Shown piece after piece: positions 38,101 through 49,296 of a DNA stretch of 64,000 nucleotides (within the stretch, counting starts at the first letter, position 1; each line of letters opens with the position of its first letter). Made by a program: the position numbers and the translations under genes. This stretch comes from Filosporella fistucella (lineage: Eukaryota > Ascomycota > Leotiomycetes > Helotiales): positions 4,092,001-4,156,000 of the forward strand of contig JAQJZZ010000010.1 in the NCBI GenBank assembly GCA_030077755.1, in the 5' to 3' direction. The notes beneath the pieces were generated by a model that searched no databases, was not told the DNA's origin, and saw only the letters and a list, made by a program, of their open reading frames with translations.

Positions 38101-39817
38101 AATTGAGTTTGGCAGCGGAGAAGAATGCCAACCTCTCGCGACATTGTTGATAACCGCATATGATTCAAGACGTAATGAAATTCCCACAATGCTGGCCACT
38201 GCTATGGAATTGCATTTTCCCTTCTATTCGACGTCAGAGGTGATGGATATGGGTAATGTTTCACGATACAGTTTTTGCATGCGAGGTTACAGTTTATATG
38301 CTCGAGGGTTTCAAGGTTGCATTTGCATAGCCAGGTGCCAAACATATCTTACATTGTACCTACCATCACACCTATTGAACAAGGTGGCCGAAGCCGCTTA
38401 CCTTGCTATTGTGCTGACCTCCACAAATGTGCTTGTTATGCAATCTTGACCTTCAAGGTTTAGCTGGTGGCAAATGCTTCAAACTCAATCGGATGCCTAG
38501 ACTACAGAAATCATAGTGATAGCGTTTGCTCAATGCTAACTCGCGGACCGATAATAGCTCGAAAACTATCCAACACGAGTCCAATTAGCATCCACAAACC
38601 TCGAATGAAAAGAGTATTTGTTTCCGCGGAGAGAACGTTCCAGGTACGGTATTGGCTATTGTTTAGCTTGTGATAGAGCCGCAGCCTACCGAGATAGTGA
38701 TAGAAGCCACTGAGGAGATACTACGAACCGCTTCCACCGAGTTGATGATTTGAGTTTTCAACGGCTGGCTACTCTCCACTGAGCAAGGTAGAGCCTACGT
38801 AATTTAGGTTCGAGCCATCGGATTGAAGACGGAATAACGTGTTGTAATCGGTATTACTCTCCAAACAAAGTAAAAAGACACAAACGTCTTTTCAACATCG
38901 GTTTGGCACGCTTTAAGTTCTAGCTTGATACCACGTTTTCGCAGTGCCATCACGCGTTTTTGGCTTCGCAAAACCAACCCAATGTCTCTATAGTTAATCA
39001 AGGTCTCTGAGATGAGCTTGGGAGGAATGGTTGATGCGGGGTAGAGGATGATGGATGATAGTAGTCAAAATAAAGAGTTGGGTTGGTCAAGGTGTGTGGC
39101 GGTGTTGGGAAGATACAAGTATTACGTCAGGTAAGTACCGAGGAGCAAAAGTTCAGCCACAGTACCTAGTTACCTAGGATGTGGTACAACGGCAGCTTGG
39201 GCAGAGGCAGGGCAGGCAATTCAGGGGACTATCTCGCTTACAATTATTTGGCTTCATTGGCTAGCGTGTCACGAGCTGCTTAGTCATGCAACGTGTTCCC
39301 CTAGGTGTCCGTGCAGCCGTGACTACCTCCTCTCCTTCAGAAGCTGTTAACATACAACTCTTCACCATCAATCTCAATTTGAGCCTATATAACATCCAAG
39401 TTATGGAATATTTTACACCTGTAGAGACCCTTACACAAATCGCTCGCCCATTGCTTTCGCGTTTTCCAATTTTCATCCTGTGTCTCTTTGTGTTGCCGAT
39501 CGCCTGTTAGAAAGTTCTAGCTGCGTGAAGCTCTTTCCCAGAAATTCGGAATTCGTCCACGACGACAATCAGACAATCAGCTGACAACATCATTCTTTTG
39601 TCGGCATTCACCTTGGATTGTCATGCCTCCGAAGAGGAACAAGCCGAACTCTATTGGCTTTCGTTTGTATACTTAATCATACTAGAACCTTCTGATAACC
39701 GCACCACTTCTAGAAAGTGCTAGGAATGAACGGAACTCTTGTTGAGATTATTTAAACTTGGCTTCCCCCACTCAATTCACGCTTTTATCTTCAACAATAC
39801 AACATCAGAATTCGTTC
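38101..39817. other. Spacer upstream of the small heat-shock gene
   Basis: 1.7 kb without a supported gene. The distal half is featureless with short ORFs. The proximal 320 bp hold three perfect heat-shock-element units and a TATTTAAA box-like sequence. Confidence 0.55.
39509..39735 (+). promoter_or_regulatory. Heat-shock element cluster of the HSP gene
   Basis: Perfect inverted nGAAn/nTTCn units are visible at 39509-39518 (AGAAAGTTCT), 39684-39693 (AGAACCTTCT) and 39707-39716 (CTTCTAGAAA). Extra GAA half-sites follow at 39724, 39728 and 39733. A TTATTTAAA sequence follows at about 39748. This is the arrangement expected for binding by the heat-shock factor HSF1 and agrees with the encoded small heat-shock protein. 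Confidence 0.75.
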
Positions 39818-39892
39818 ATGCAATCAATCAAGACTCTCTCAAGACCAATCACTCACGCAAAGCGCTATCTCGCCGCACCAACCACACGCAAG

Positions 39893-40525
39893 ATGTCTTT
39901 CTTCCCTGGTTCGTTTGTCACCCCCCGCGATACCTCTTTCTCTCCTCTCTTCCGTCTCTTGGAGGACTTCGACAATTACTCCCGTGCCGGTGAAACTTCA
40001 GGTGGCCGTCACCGCAGCCACTTGAAGACATTCAATCCCAAATTTGATGTCAAGGAGGTCGCAGACCACTATGAACTTCATGGCGAACTTCCCGGTATTG
40101 AGCAAAAGGATATCGAGATTGAGTTCACTGATGCTTCGACCTTGACCGTCAAAGGCCACACCGAGCGCACTTACACCGCCGGTACTCCACCTGCTGGCTT
40201 TGTCGAGGGTCCAACTGCTAGTGGTGCCATCACCGAGGCCGGAGAGTCTAATGGCCATCACAAAGGCCACAAGGCTACGGTCGAGGATGAGGAGGGTACC
40301 ACCACCACTGAAGTCGCCAAGAAGGATGAAGCTCCTGTTCAACCTGCTGAGCCCGACGCCAAATATTGGGTCTCGGAGCGTAGTGTTGGCCACTTCTCCC
40401 GGTCCTTCACTTTCCCCGTCCGTGTCGACCAAGACCAAGTCCGCGCTTCCATGAAGAACGGCATTCTCAGCATCTTGGTTCCCAAGGCCAAGAAGCACGA
40501 GAGTCGCAAGATCACTATCTCCTAA
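39893..40525 (+). CDS. Small heat-shock protein (Hsp20/alpha-crystallin family, HSP30-like)
   Basis: ATP-independent chaperone that binds unfolding proteins. Intronless; 210 aa from the start MSFFPGSF, which is the family-like N-terminus. The alpha-crystallin domain begins FNPKFDVKEVADHYELHGELPGIEQKDIEIEF. It is interrupted by a roughly 65-residue Gly/Glu/Lys-rich insertion (about 103-165, SGAITEAGES...EEGTTTTEV). It resumes with RSVGHFSRSFTFPVRVDQDQVRASMKNGILSILVPK, with the usual I-x-I/V-type C-terminal anchor ITIS. Such a charged insertion is known in filamentous-fungal HSP30s. An in-frame ATG at 39818 would add 25 residues that look like a mitochondrial presequence. Regulation by heat shock is supported by the upstream elements. 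Confidence 0.93.
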   Translation: MSFFPGSFVTPRDTSFSPLFRLLEDFDNYSRAGETSGGRHRSHLKTFNPKFDVKEVADHYELHGELPGIEQKDIEIEFTDASTLTVKGHTERTYTAGTPPAGFVEGPTASGAITEAGESNGHHKGHKATVEDEEGTTTTEVAKKDEAPVQPAEPDAKYWVSERSVGHFSRSFTFPVRVDQDQVRASMKNGILSILVPKAKKHESRKITIS

Positions 40526-41369
40526 ATTCCCACCACATTGGCGATCTTCGGCTCGACTTGATAACTCTTCTCGACCTCGAATCGATCGATACGAAACGAC
40601 TTTATGACTTGATGGGTTATGATATGGGGTGGTAATTGTAATTGCAAAGGGGGTCTTTCTTTCTTTTCTTGCATGGATGGACGGAATCTCAATCATATTG
40701 CTGGGTAGTGGCAGGGTGAAATCTTGTGCTTGGCACTTGATTGTCTCTCGCGCTAGGACTCACAAACAAAAGTAGTTGAAATTCTTCAATTGAATTGTAT
40801 TTTAGGTCAATCCAAAGCACTCATCATACAATTATGCCATACTGCTATCTAGAGTCGTGAAACGTGATGTGTGAAAATGTGATTTTGTGAATGTGAAACG
40901 TGAGATCTATGTTCGAGTGTGTCTAGGTTCGAGCGAGCGCATTTGGTTTGTACTTCGATCGGTTTATTTTGGCTAATTGCACTTCTAAACAGAATCAATA
41001 CCATCTCACACCATGATTTTTGAAGGTTCAAGTAAAAATGTACAAGTATTTTACTAAGACTTCCATAATCCCGTTATTATCGATCATCAGTTCCAGCAAG
41101 GCGTGCTTTCTTAGAGATAAGAGAGATCATTACCTAGCACTCGGTTTGAGCCACTGGTGTTTGCGCTTCTCAGAACCCTATTTCCAGCAACGTCGTACTG
41201 CAAACAAGCTCCAGTCTCGTCGCCGTCTGGAAATGTTTACATGCGATTCACTCACTTCCACGCCTTCACCTTCCTCAGATATTGAAAAAATATAGAACGG
41301 CCCTCAAAAAGCATCCCTGCCTAATTGCTTCTATTGTTACAAATATGCCATGCTCTGAACGAGACCCCC
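40526..41369. other. Convergent spacer
   Basis: Lies between the stops of the HSP gene and PRE7. It contains 3' UTRs and a patch repeating ACGTGA/TGTGAA (40857-40903). No gene. Confidence 0.55.
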
Positions 41370-42220
41370 CTAATCTCTCTTGAGAGGTTTGTAAATCTCT
41401 TCGATACCATCCTTTGTGATGATCAGCATCTGCAGCCCATCTCCAACTTCGATATGCCTCTCCACCGCACTGTCAAATGCATCCTTAACAAGATCCTCAA
41501 CCTCACTTCTTGGTAATGGAATCTTCTCTCGCTCTATGAGGGCATGTCCCACTCCACTGCCTGGCATGTACTGATTTTTGAAGTTGACCTGATTGTCCAA
41601 GAAGGGCATGATCAAGCTTGCTGCTGCACCTGCCGCTCTGCATTGCTCCCGCTCATAACTTCCAACCGGATCATATGAATATACTGCGCCTTTGCCCTCT
41701 TCATCTAATCCCCCTAAAATCGCAGTCACGTAGTAAGGGAAGAATCGCTTGCCGTAGAGTATGGTAGATAGTCGTTGTGCGCAGGCCTTGACACTCATGG
41801 GTTTGCCGTGTTGATAACGATACATTTTCACAATTGCATCCAAACGCTCCTTCAAAGCCTCTCCATCTGCTGCAAACCCAACGACTGATAGCACAAGAGT
41901 AGCATCATCTTGGGATGATGTCGTGCCACCTATCTTGAAGACTTTGGGTGCGTAACGAGTGTTGATGTTGTAGCCGGAGGTGGATCGTGTGTCGCCAGCG
42001 ATGATGGTGAAGTCAGAACCTGAGATTGCAAGTGTTGAACCGCCATTGTCTGTATATCTGCGTCACTTTTAGCATACGCTATGGCTGGTGCTTTATTTGG
42101 ATTTTCAGCTCACGGATAGAAACCATGTTCCTTATTGCCTCCTGATGCAGTTGACGGGGCCTGATTGAAAGAGTAGTTTGGACCGTTCATCAGAGGGTTT
42201 TGACTGAACATGGCAGCCAT
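41370..42220 (-). CDS. PRE7: 20S proteasome subunit beta type-6 (Pre7), 2 exons
   Basis: Non-catalytic beta6 subunit of the 20S core (human PSMB1). Exons 42220-42114 and 42057-41370 join across a 56-bp intron to 264 aa. A short propeptide (MAAMFSQNPLMNGPNYSFN...) precedes YTDNGGSTLAISGSDF and AGDTRSTSGYNINTRYAPKVF. Further family blocks are GKRFFPYYVTAILGGLDEEG, SYDPVGSYEREQCRAAG and SLIMPFLDNQVNFKNQY. The end is VGDGLQMLIITKDGIEE and KPLKRD. Beta6 neighbours beta7 (Pre4) in the ring, and both genes lie within 23 kb here. It is divergent from STT4 with 300 bp between starts. Confidence 0.96.
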
Positions 42221-42520
42221 ATTTGCTTTGATTTAGGAGAGGAAGTCGATTTGGGATTTCGATTCGACAGAAAATGGCGAACTATTTGGAGAGTTTGTGT
42301 TTGTACTTGTATTTTATGGCATTGAGGTGAGGTACAGCTAGATACACGTCCTCGCGCCTGCCTTCCTGCACTTCACCTTCACTAGCGCGGAATATTGACA
42401 GGGGTAGCTTCCACGCTCTTGGAAACTGGGCTGGATGTTGAGAAGCATGAAAGACAAATATCGGAGCTGTATTCACAATTATGGAGACGTAAAGTTCACG
42501 CCATCTTCTACAATATACGT
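42221..42520. promoter_or_regulatory. Divergent promoter of PRE7 and STT4
   Basis: 300 bp between start codons. Contains the TGGCGAA motif at 42275-42281 on the PRE7 side. The frame before the STT4 start is open to 42395 without an ATG in that frame. Confidence 0.55.
42275..42281 (+). promoter_or_regulatory. TGGCGAA motif upstream of PRE7
   Basis: AAATGGCGAACT lies 55-61 nt before the PRE7 start. It has the same core and orientation relative to the gene as the motif before PRE4. Function is inferred. Confidence 0.35.
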
Positions 42521-45500
42521 ATGCTGACAGACCCCAGTGCATCTCGTAGTATTCGTCGGAAGGCATTGCAAAAAATTGCTGCACTCTCTGCGACGTCATC
42601 CTCGACAACATTTGATAAATCAGACCTGGAACGCCTATGCAAAGGATGTCCGAAAACGGGCAAGGTGAACGGGAACTCTAACGGCTATGGCTATGGGAAA
42701 GTCCACAGCTCGGCGGCGAGGTTGCCTATGGTACGAATTGTCACAGTTCTCATATCATGCTTGGACTGACGGAAATTAGAACATTAGAGAGTTTGAGGTT
42801 CTTCTAGCCCTCTGCAGAGCTGCGCCGTTGCTCCAAGAAGGCCATAGTGCTGAGAGACTTGCGGAGCAACTATCACCATATATACAGGAGGCCCATACAC
42901 AGGCTTTTGTGCCGTCACCTTTCTTCCGCGAGATTGAACCATCGCCTGTCGAGGCCCTGAGTTATAATCTTACCACGGCTCTGCTCTCACTTGGAGTCAA
43001 TCACGAATTTTTAAGGGAAAGTGTGTCAGAGAAGCTCTGGATTTACCTGGATCACTCCTTGAACTCGGCTGAGGGGATTTCTCCCCGTGGAGCCGCTGTT
43101 GAAGGTAGCTCTGCTGAGGTTGAGGATGCTGTCAATGTTGCGACGATCACTATATCGATATTAGGATTTCTTGATGCTGCAGCAACTTACGCAAACTTCT
43201 GGAGTGCCCAGGAAAGACTTGCTCTGATTGAACGTGTGAGATTAATACTATCAGAACGTTTCCTGGTCGCTGTCGAAACCGCCTTCTCGACTATCCGCAA
43301 TTCACATGTTCAGCACAGCCATCTCAAGGAGTGGAAGCGATATGTTCGGCACTACTCAGCCATCGGACGCCCTCTAGGAGCAATGCTTCTTCAGCGGAGC
43401 TTCATGTGGCTTCTTGTAGCCGGAACTTCGCTTCTAGTGGCTGATATTGATGTGCTGAGGGGAAGTGATATTCTGGATCTACTAATGTCAGGGACTGGAC
43501 TATCTAGACCGAGCTCCCCTCGCACTGACGAAGTCAATTTTTCAACCATTGAGACCCTGGCCGGCATTGCAGAGGACGAGATGAGCCTCTTGGAGGATGG
43601 CGCCGACTACCTCCGTCTCGGATCAGCCTGGCAACAACGATTGGCTTTTTCGGTGAAAGCTGGTGCTTTGACGAGTTATCTCAATTGTGCCTTGCTTAAC
43701 GAAGATGCCGCAGATGCCGACACACTAATGTCCTGGCTCGAGGAGGCTCTCGCAGATTCGATACAAATGGCTGACGAGACACTTGCCAGTGTAGTTCTCC
43801 GATCCATGGCGTTAATATCAAAGCTTTCACCAGGCTTTGCGCCTAATGTCAGCCGGCTTTTGCCGCGATTTATTGTTCAAGGAGGAGCTAGAGGGCAGAT
43901 CATCAATGTTGCGTCAACTTGCTTAGCTTATGTTCTTCAAATCTTGTCTCAGGACGCCATAATCACTACCCTCTATACGTTGGGAAACGTACTGAGCTCC
44001 GGTGCTGGCGCCGAAAGGGCTCTCGCTGGAGGAATAAATGGTGACCTCAGCATGGAAGGAAGTGTGAACTCAACGTTCTATACTGGCAAGCACTCAACGG
44101 GAAGTTCAATATCGCTAGATATCAGCGGTGACGAAGACACGACAGCAGTTTATGGAAATGTTGTTCAAGCGATTTGCGGGATTGCTAACAGTTGCAACGA
44201 TTCCAAAATCACAGCCCTAGCACAGTCAATGCTCATCCAAAAAATTGACAAGGTTAGTAGATCTATTGATGCTCGTATCATCACAGAAACGACACGTCTA
44301 GCCTTAACTGGAGGCCAACTTGAATTTCGCTCTCTGCTTAAGCTATATGCCCGCATCTGCCATGAAGGAGTACTGCAAAACAATGAGGCTCTACTGATAG
44401 CGGTATGTTTCCACATATATGGCTGCATATCAGAACCTAACATTGCATAGGTTACCAAGGGTCGGGATTTCCTGTCATCCAGCCTTCGGAAAGAGTCTCC
44501 ATTATTCGACATCTACTTGGAGCATTTATTGGAGTCGATAATCAGTTTAGGGGATGTTCACCAGGCGCAAAACACAAGGGAAGCGGATGTTGAAGTAGCT
44601 GCTCGTGAGATTGCCCAACTATTGCAGCCTTTGGCCATGTTGATGTCTACCAATGACTTGGCCTCTGATGAAACTTCCAGTGAAGAGACGCAGTCGCTCA
44701 TAAGAGATGCCTGGTTTAATATGGTCGTTCACGGCTTCGGCAAGAACACAGAGCGGGGCGTCAAGTACATCAATGAGCTGCGGCTAATTGCAATTCATTC
44801 CAAACCCCTCGTTGCGGAGCAAAGGGGCGAGCAGGTAGAAAGCGACATAGAGCTGAATACCGTCTTACGCCGTGGCATGAGCTCGGAGCACGAATCTGCT
44901 CAGAAAAAGCGCCTCTCCGCACTTTTCCCACCCGACAGAATGGCAGAGATCAAGGGCCTTAGCTACCGTAAAGTCATCTTTCTACATGCAGCATTTCTAG
45001 TCGAAACCTTACGTGCCGAGTCAGGCGACTGTACCCAAGCACTGACATACTTTCTGGAACCAAGTATGAGGAAAGGTGATATGAGCAGCGTCATGGAATC
45101 AATCACGTCTATGGTCATGGACGTCTATCTCAAAAAGGCGGCAAGCGGTCTCAATCGGACGTTTTCAGCTCCTTACGTTGCTAAGCAATTGGCTGTCATT
45201 TTCAGCAGCTGCTGCTACCGCATCGAACGGGTTCAGCAAGCTGCAATGATGTGTGCTGACAAGATTATCGGCCAAATCCCATCCGCTCTTTGCCAGAAGT
45301 CTTCACTATTTGCTCTCCTTGAACTTCTAACGTTGATGTGGACCAGTTGTCTTGAAGCTGAAACGGACGAATATGAATGGAAATCCTCGTTCACGTCAGC
45401 AAGGGGGAAGGTCATGATTGAGCTTTCTGATGATTTCGACTTGCGGCGACGCACATTGAATAATCTGTATAAGAAAGCCAAAGAGTGGGTGATAACTGTG

Positions 45501-48500
45501 ATTGAAAAGGCACCACTCGATGTGAAAGGGCTGCTGCAGACATACCTTTCGGAATACAACGATGATGGAGCTTATGGTCATATTTCACTTGGTCGGTCGT
45601 TTGCTACTGAGATGGGAGCACTCATTCCTGGGACTGATCAGAGGCTTGGCGCTATAGACCGTCACGGCGACTGCAACATCAATACAGCTTCGGACTTCAT
45701 TGCTCAGTATACAACTCGTCAGGAGTATCGCTATGCAGAAGCCCTCCCAGATCATGATGCGGAGTGGCTCAAGTTCATGCATCTAGACGATCGAAGATTC
45801 TCAGTAGCATCCAAGACAGACAAAGATTTCGAAGACGCAAACACAGTTCTTGCTCATCTCGAGGCTCGAACACTTCAACACAAGTACATTCCTATAGGTG
45901 AACTTCGTGACATTCTCAGAAGGGCTGCAGCTTTGCTCTGCAGGACTAAGAAAGATGAAGGTGCTATCGTGCACCATTTAGTAGCCATTCCATTCTCTAT
46001 CTTCACCAAGCAATCCATCAAATTAGGTATTTCTCTGTGGTTGGGGGTGATCAATGAAAATCCTAGAATGGAACCGCGCATCCTCATGGAGGTTGCCCAC
46101 CAATGGGAAAGCACTGTTCACCGGAGAGTTGGAATCTTCAACTCTAAGTTTCTGTAAGTCTGGGCCTTCCATGTGATTGGACTTCTTCCAGCTAACGTTT
46201 TGTGATAGTCATCCAGATCCATTTTACGTCAAGGAAGAATTTGCTCCCAGTGATCGGACAGCACTATCGAAGAAGCAACAGGTGGCACACAACTTGTTAG
46301 CTCCACACTCACGACTGTTGCAATTCTTAGGCAGCCATTTCAATGCCACACTTCTTGGCAGTCCCCACACTGAGAAGATGTTTCTACGCTTGCTTGATGT
46401 CACACTTGAAGGGCTAAAGCATGCAACTGGTCATCCACTTGCACGAGAAATCAGGTTTCAAATCGTGTTATTTGCATTGAAAGTACTGCGACACAGTATT
46501 GCACTAAACATGGGGGCAAAATGCCTCCTCAAAGATCGAATTCTGTCAGCCGCTTTGACTTGGTTCTCCTTCGCTCCATGTTGGTCGTTCGGAGGCAATC
46601 GTCTTCAACTTAAAGCTGAAACCAGATTACTTGCGGATGTCTCTGCTGCCCTACAAGGTGTTCGGAAAATTGGAGCGGATTCATCCCACCTCATGAAATT
46701 GATACAGGCCAAGGAAAGTCTACTTCATGCACTAATTGATAGTGAAATTTTTAGATTATCGGTCTGGTTGCACCCCCGAAACGATCGTGATATCTACGTT
46801 CCAATGCAGACGGCGAAGGCCCCAACAGAAGTGAGTGAATCGAGTATTATCCTAGACAGTATATTAATCTCTATCAGGCCATCCTTCTCGGCCTCGTGAG
46901 AACGGCGTGGGCTGAAAGCCCATCACTGGCAGTACAACTGATCGCTCGCTTCCCGTCCGCGAGACTACATAAAGAAATTCGATGGCTTCTGCTCAACTTC
47001 CCAGATAAGGCAATCTCTGAGCCCGAAGCGGTACAAGTGCTTCTTGGAGAATTACTTCCCAATGATGTCTCTTTCCAATTGAAGGTATACTCGTGTTCCA
47101 CTGACGGAGGTATAACACTGACCAGATCAAGTATTTACTTTACTGGGCCCCAGTCAATCCAATAAGCGCCGTGACTTACTTCCTACCCGCTTATCGCAAC
47201 CACCCCTTCATACTCCAATATGCAATGCGAGCACTTGAAAGCCACTCAGTTGACGTAACGTTCTTCTATGTGCCGCAAATTGTACAGACTCTTCGCTATG
47301 ATGCCCTGGGTTATGTTGAAAGATACATAATCGAGACGGCACAATTTTCCCAGCTGTTCGCCCATCAAATTATCTGGAACATGAAGGCCAACGCATACAA
47401 AGATGAAGATTCTCAGATTGTAAGACTCACAAGTACTCTGGCATGTAATTGCTAACGCTTTTATAGCCTGATGCTGTTAAACCAACTTTGGATAAAGTTA
47501 TGGATAGAATGGTCACTGCCTTTTCGGTGGTAGATAGAGCATTTTACGAACGCGAATTTACTTTCTTTGACGAAGTCACCAGCATCTCCGGAAAACTCAA
47601 GCCGTTCATCAAGAGACCCAAGCCTGAGAAGAAACAGAAGATCGAGGAAGAACTGCGTAAGATCAAAGTAGAGGTGGGAGTTTATCTACCTAGTAACCCT
47701 GACGGCGTTGTTATTGGAATCGATCGAAAGTCTGGCAAACCGTTACAAAGCCATGCAAAAGCACCCTACATGGCAACTTTCCGAATTCAGAAGAATCAAA
47801 GCGATATCGAAGCTACTGATGAAATGCTCGAAGAGACGAACAAAAGTTCGCTAGTTCTACGGGAGAACACAGTCGAGATCTGGCAGTCCGCTATCTTCAA
47901 GGTTGGGGACGACTGTCGACAAGATGTACTTGCTCTTCAGATGATCGCAGCCTTCCGAGGTATATTCAATGACGTCGGCCTTGACGTATATGTCTTCCCA
48001 TATCGAGTCACAGCGACCGCACCTGGATGCGGAGTGATCGACGTGCTCCCAAACTCGATATCCCGAGACATGCTCGGGCGAGAGGCTGTCAACGGTTTAT
48101 ACGACTACTTCATCTCCAAGTACGGCAATGAAGATTCCCTAAGATTCCAGGAAGCTAGAAGCAATTTCGTAAAGAGTATGGCAGCATACTCTATCATATC
48201 ATATCTACTTCAGTTCAAGGATCGCCATAATGGCAACATCATGATCGACGCCGCCGGCCATATTCTCCATATTGACTTCGGATTCTGTTTTGACATTGCA
48301 CCTGGCGGCGTCAAATTTGAACGTGCGCCCTTCAAATTAACCCAAGAGATGGTGGCTGTAATGGGCGGCAATCCAGACCATCAAGCTTTCAAATGGTTCG
48401 AAGAACTTTGCATCAAAGCTTTCTTGGCCTCCCGACAGTACATTGAGAAACTATCCCAGCTTGTGTTGCTCATGATGGATTCTGGTTTGCCATGCTTCAA

Positions 48501-48714
48501 GCCTGAAACTCTTCAACACTTCAAAGATCGTTTCGTCCCAGATAAGAACGAAAGAGAAGCAGCGGATTTTATGAAGGGGCTCATCAAGAAGAGCTATGGG
48601 AGCTATTCCACTGGAGGTAAGTCCGAGTTTAGCAATCTGAGGGTTTATTTACTAACATAGTTGTGACAAGTTTACGATGGATTTCAGCTGCTGACTAATG
48701 GTATTCCATACTAA
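42521..48714 (+). CDS. STT4: Phosphatidylinositol 4-kinase Stt4 (PI4K type III alpha), 8 exons
   Basis: Makes PI4P at the plasma membrane, supplying PI(4,5)P2 and cell-wall signalling. Exons are 42521-42730, 42780-44402, 44451-46153, 46209-46830, 46878-47084, 47126-47419, 47467-48616 and 48671-48714. The seven introns are 41-55 bp, and the protein is 1950 aa, the family size. The N-terminal half is helical repeat. A lipid-kinase-unique (PIK) helical region precedes the catalytic domain (about 1650-1935), with GDDCRQDVLALQMI, the catalytic loop DRHNGN near 1806 and the metal-binding DFGFCF near 1823. It ends FQLLTNGIPY, the typical Stt4 terminus, encoded by the 44-nt last exon. Start MLTDPSASRSIRRKAL was chosen because it is the first ATG in frame with conserved RRKALQKIAALSA. 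Confidence 0.95.
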
Positions 48715-49296
48715 GCAACTGCATATTGCCAGTAGTTTCAATATTTGATTTATGCAGGTTTCCTTCACCTTCGCCGTTGGATTGCAAGCAATCAGCGAGA
48801 GAAAATTCAAATCCTGCTCAAGGATTTCAAGCATAAAAAGATGTACAAATCCAAACTATTCAGGGAGACGCTGATCTACTGCCTTCGTGTGAAAATGGAA
48901 TTGAGTGGGATTGCCATTTAAGCGGCTCTCAGCAATCCGTTGAAATATGATAGCCACATTTCGCCGTAACCAAAACTTCTCATCTGGATGCTCAAAAGCG
49001 CTCCTCTCCCTTCAATATCTCGCGTGTATATTGTACGAATACAAATTATTCTGCCCTTCGGAAACTTTCTTTACGACAACAACTTTCTGTTGAAAACGAT
49101 GACTTCGCTAGCTGATCTAACAACATGACGCCTTCAGGTGGGACACGCCAAGGGAAGCAACTTAGTTAGGTATATACTTGTAATCCGAGACGTTCACTTA
49201 TTGCCAGAAACAGCCAAGCTGAGCGCATTGTCCAATCTATTGAAGGCTTTGTTTCAGTTCATCTTGTAATAGCCCGCTGCCTCCAAAACCCAAGCC
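48715..49296. other. STT4 3' region and methyltransferase promoter
   Basis: Holds the STT4 3' UTR, including an open stretch at 48758-48921 reached by a possible alternative splice (see findings). The promoter of the next gene follows. Confidence 0.5.

Noticed and set aside
38465..38473. Exact GGTGGCAAA match to the yeast proteasome element
   Set aside because: It is downstream of the YTH gene and over 1.3 kb from the HSP start, not near a proteasome gene.
38790..38830. GGTTCGAGCC, a T-arm-like sequence
   Set aside because: Upstream sequence lacks a matching D arm and acceptor stem.
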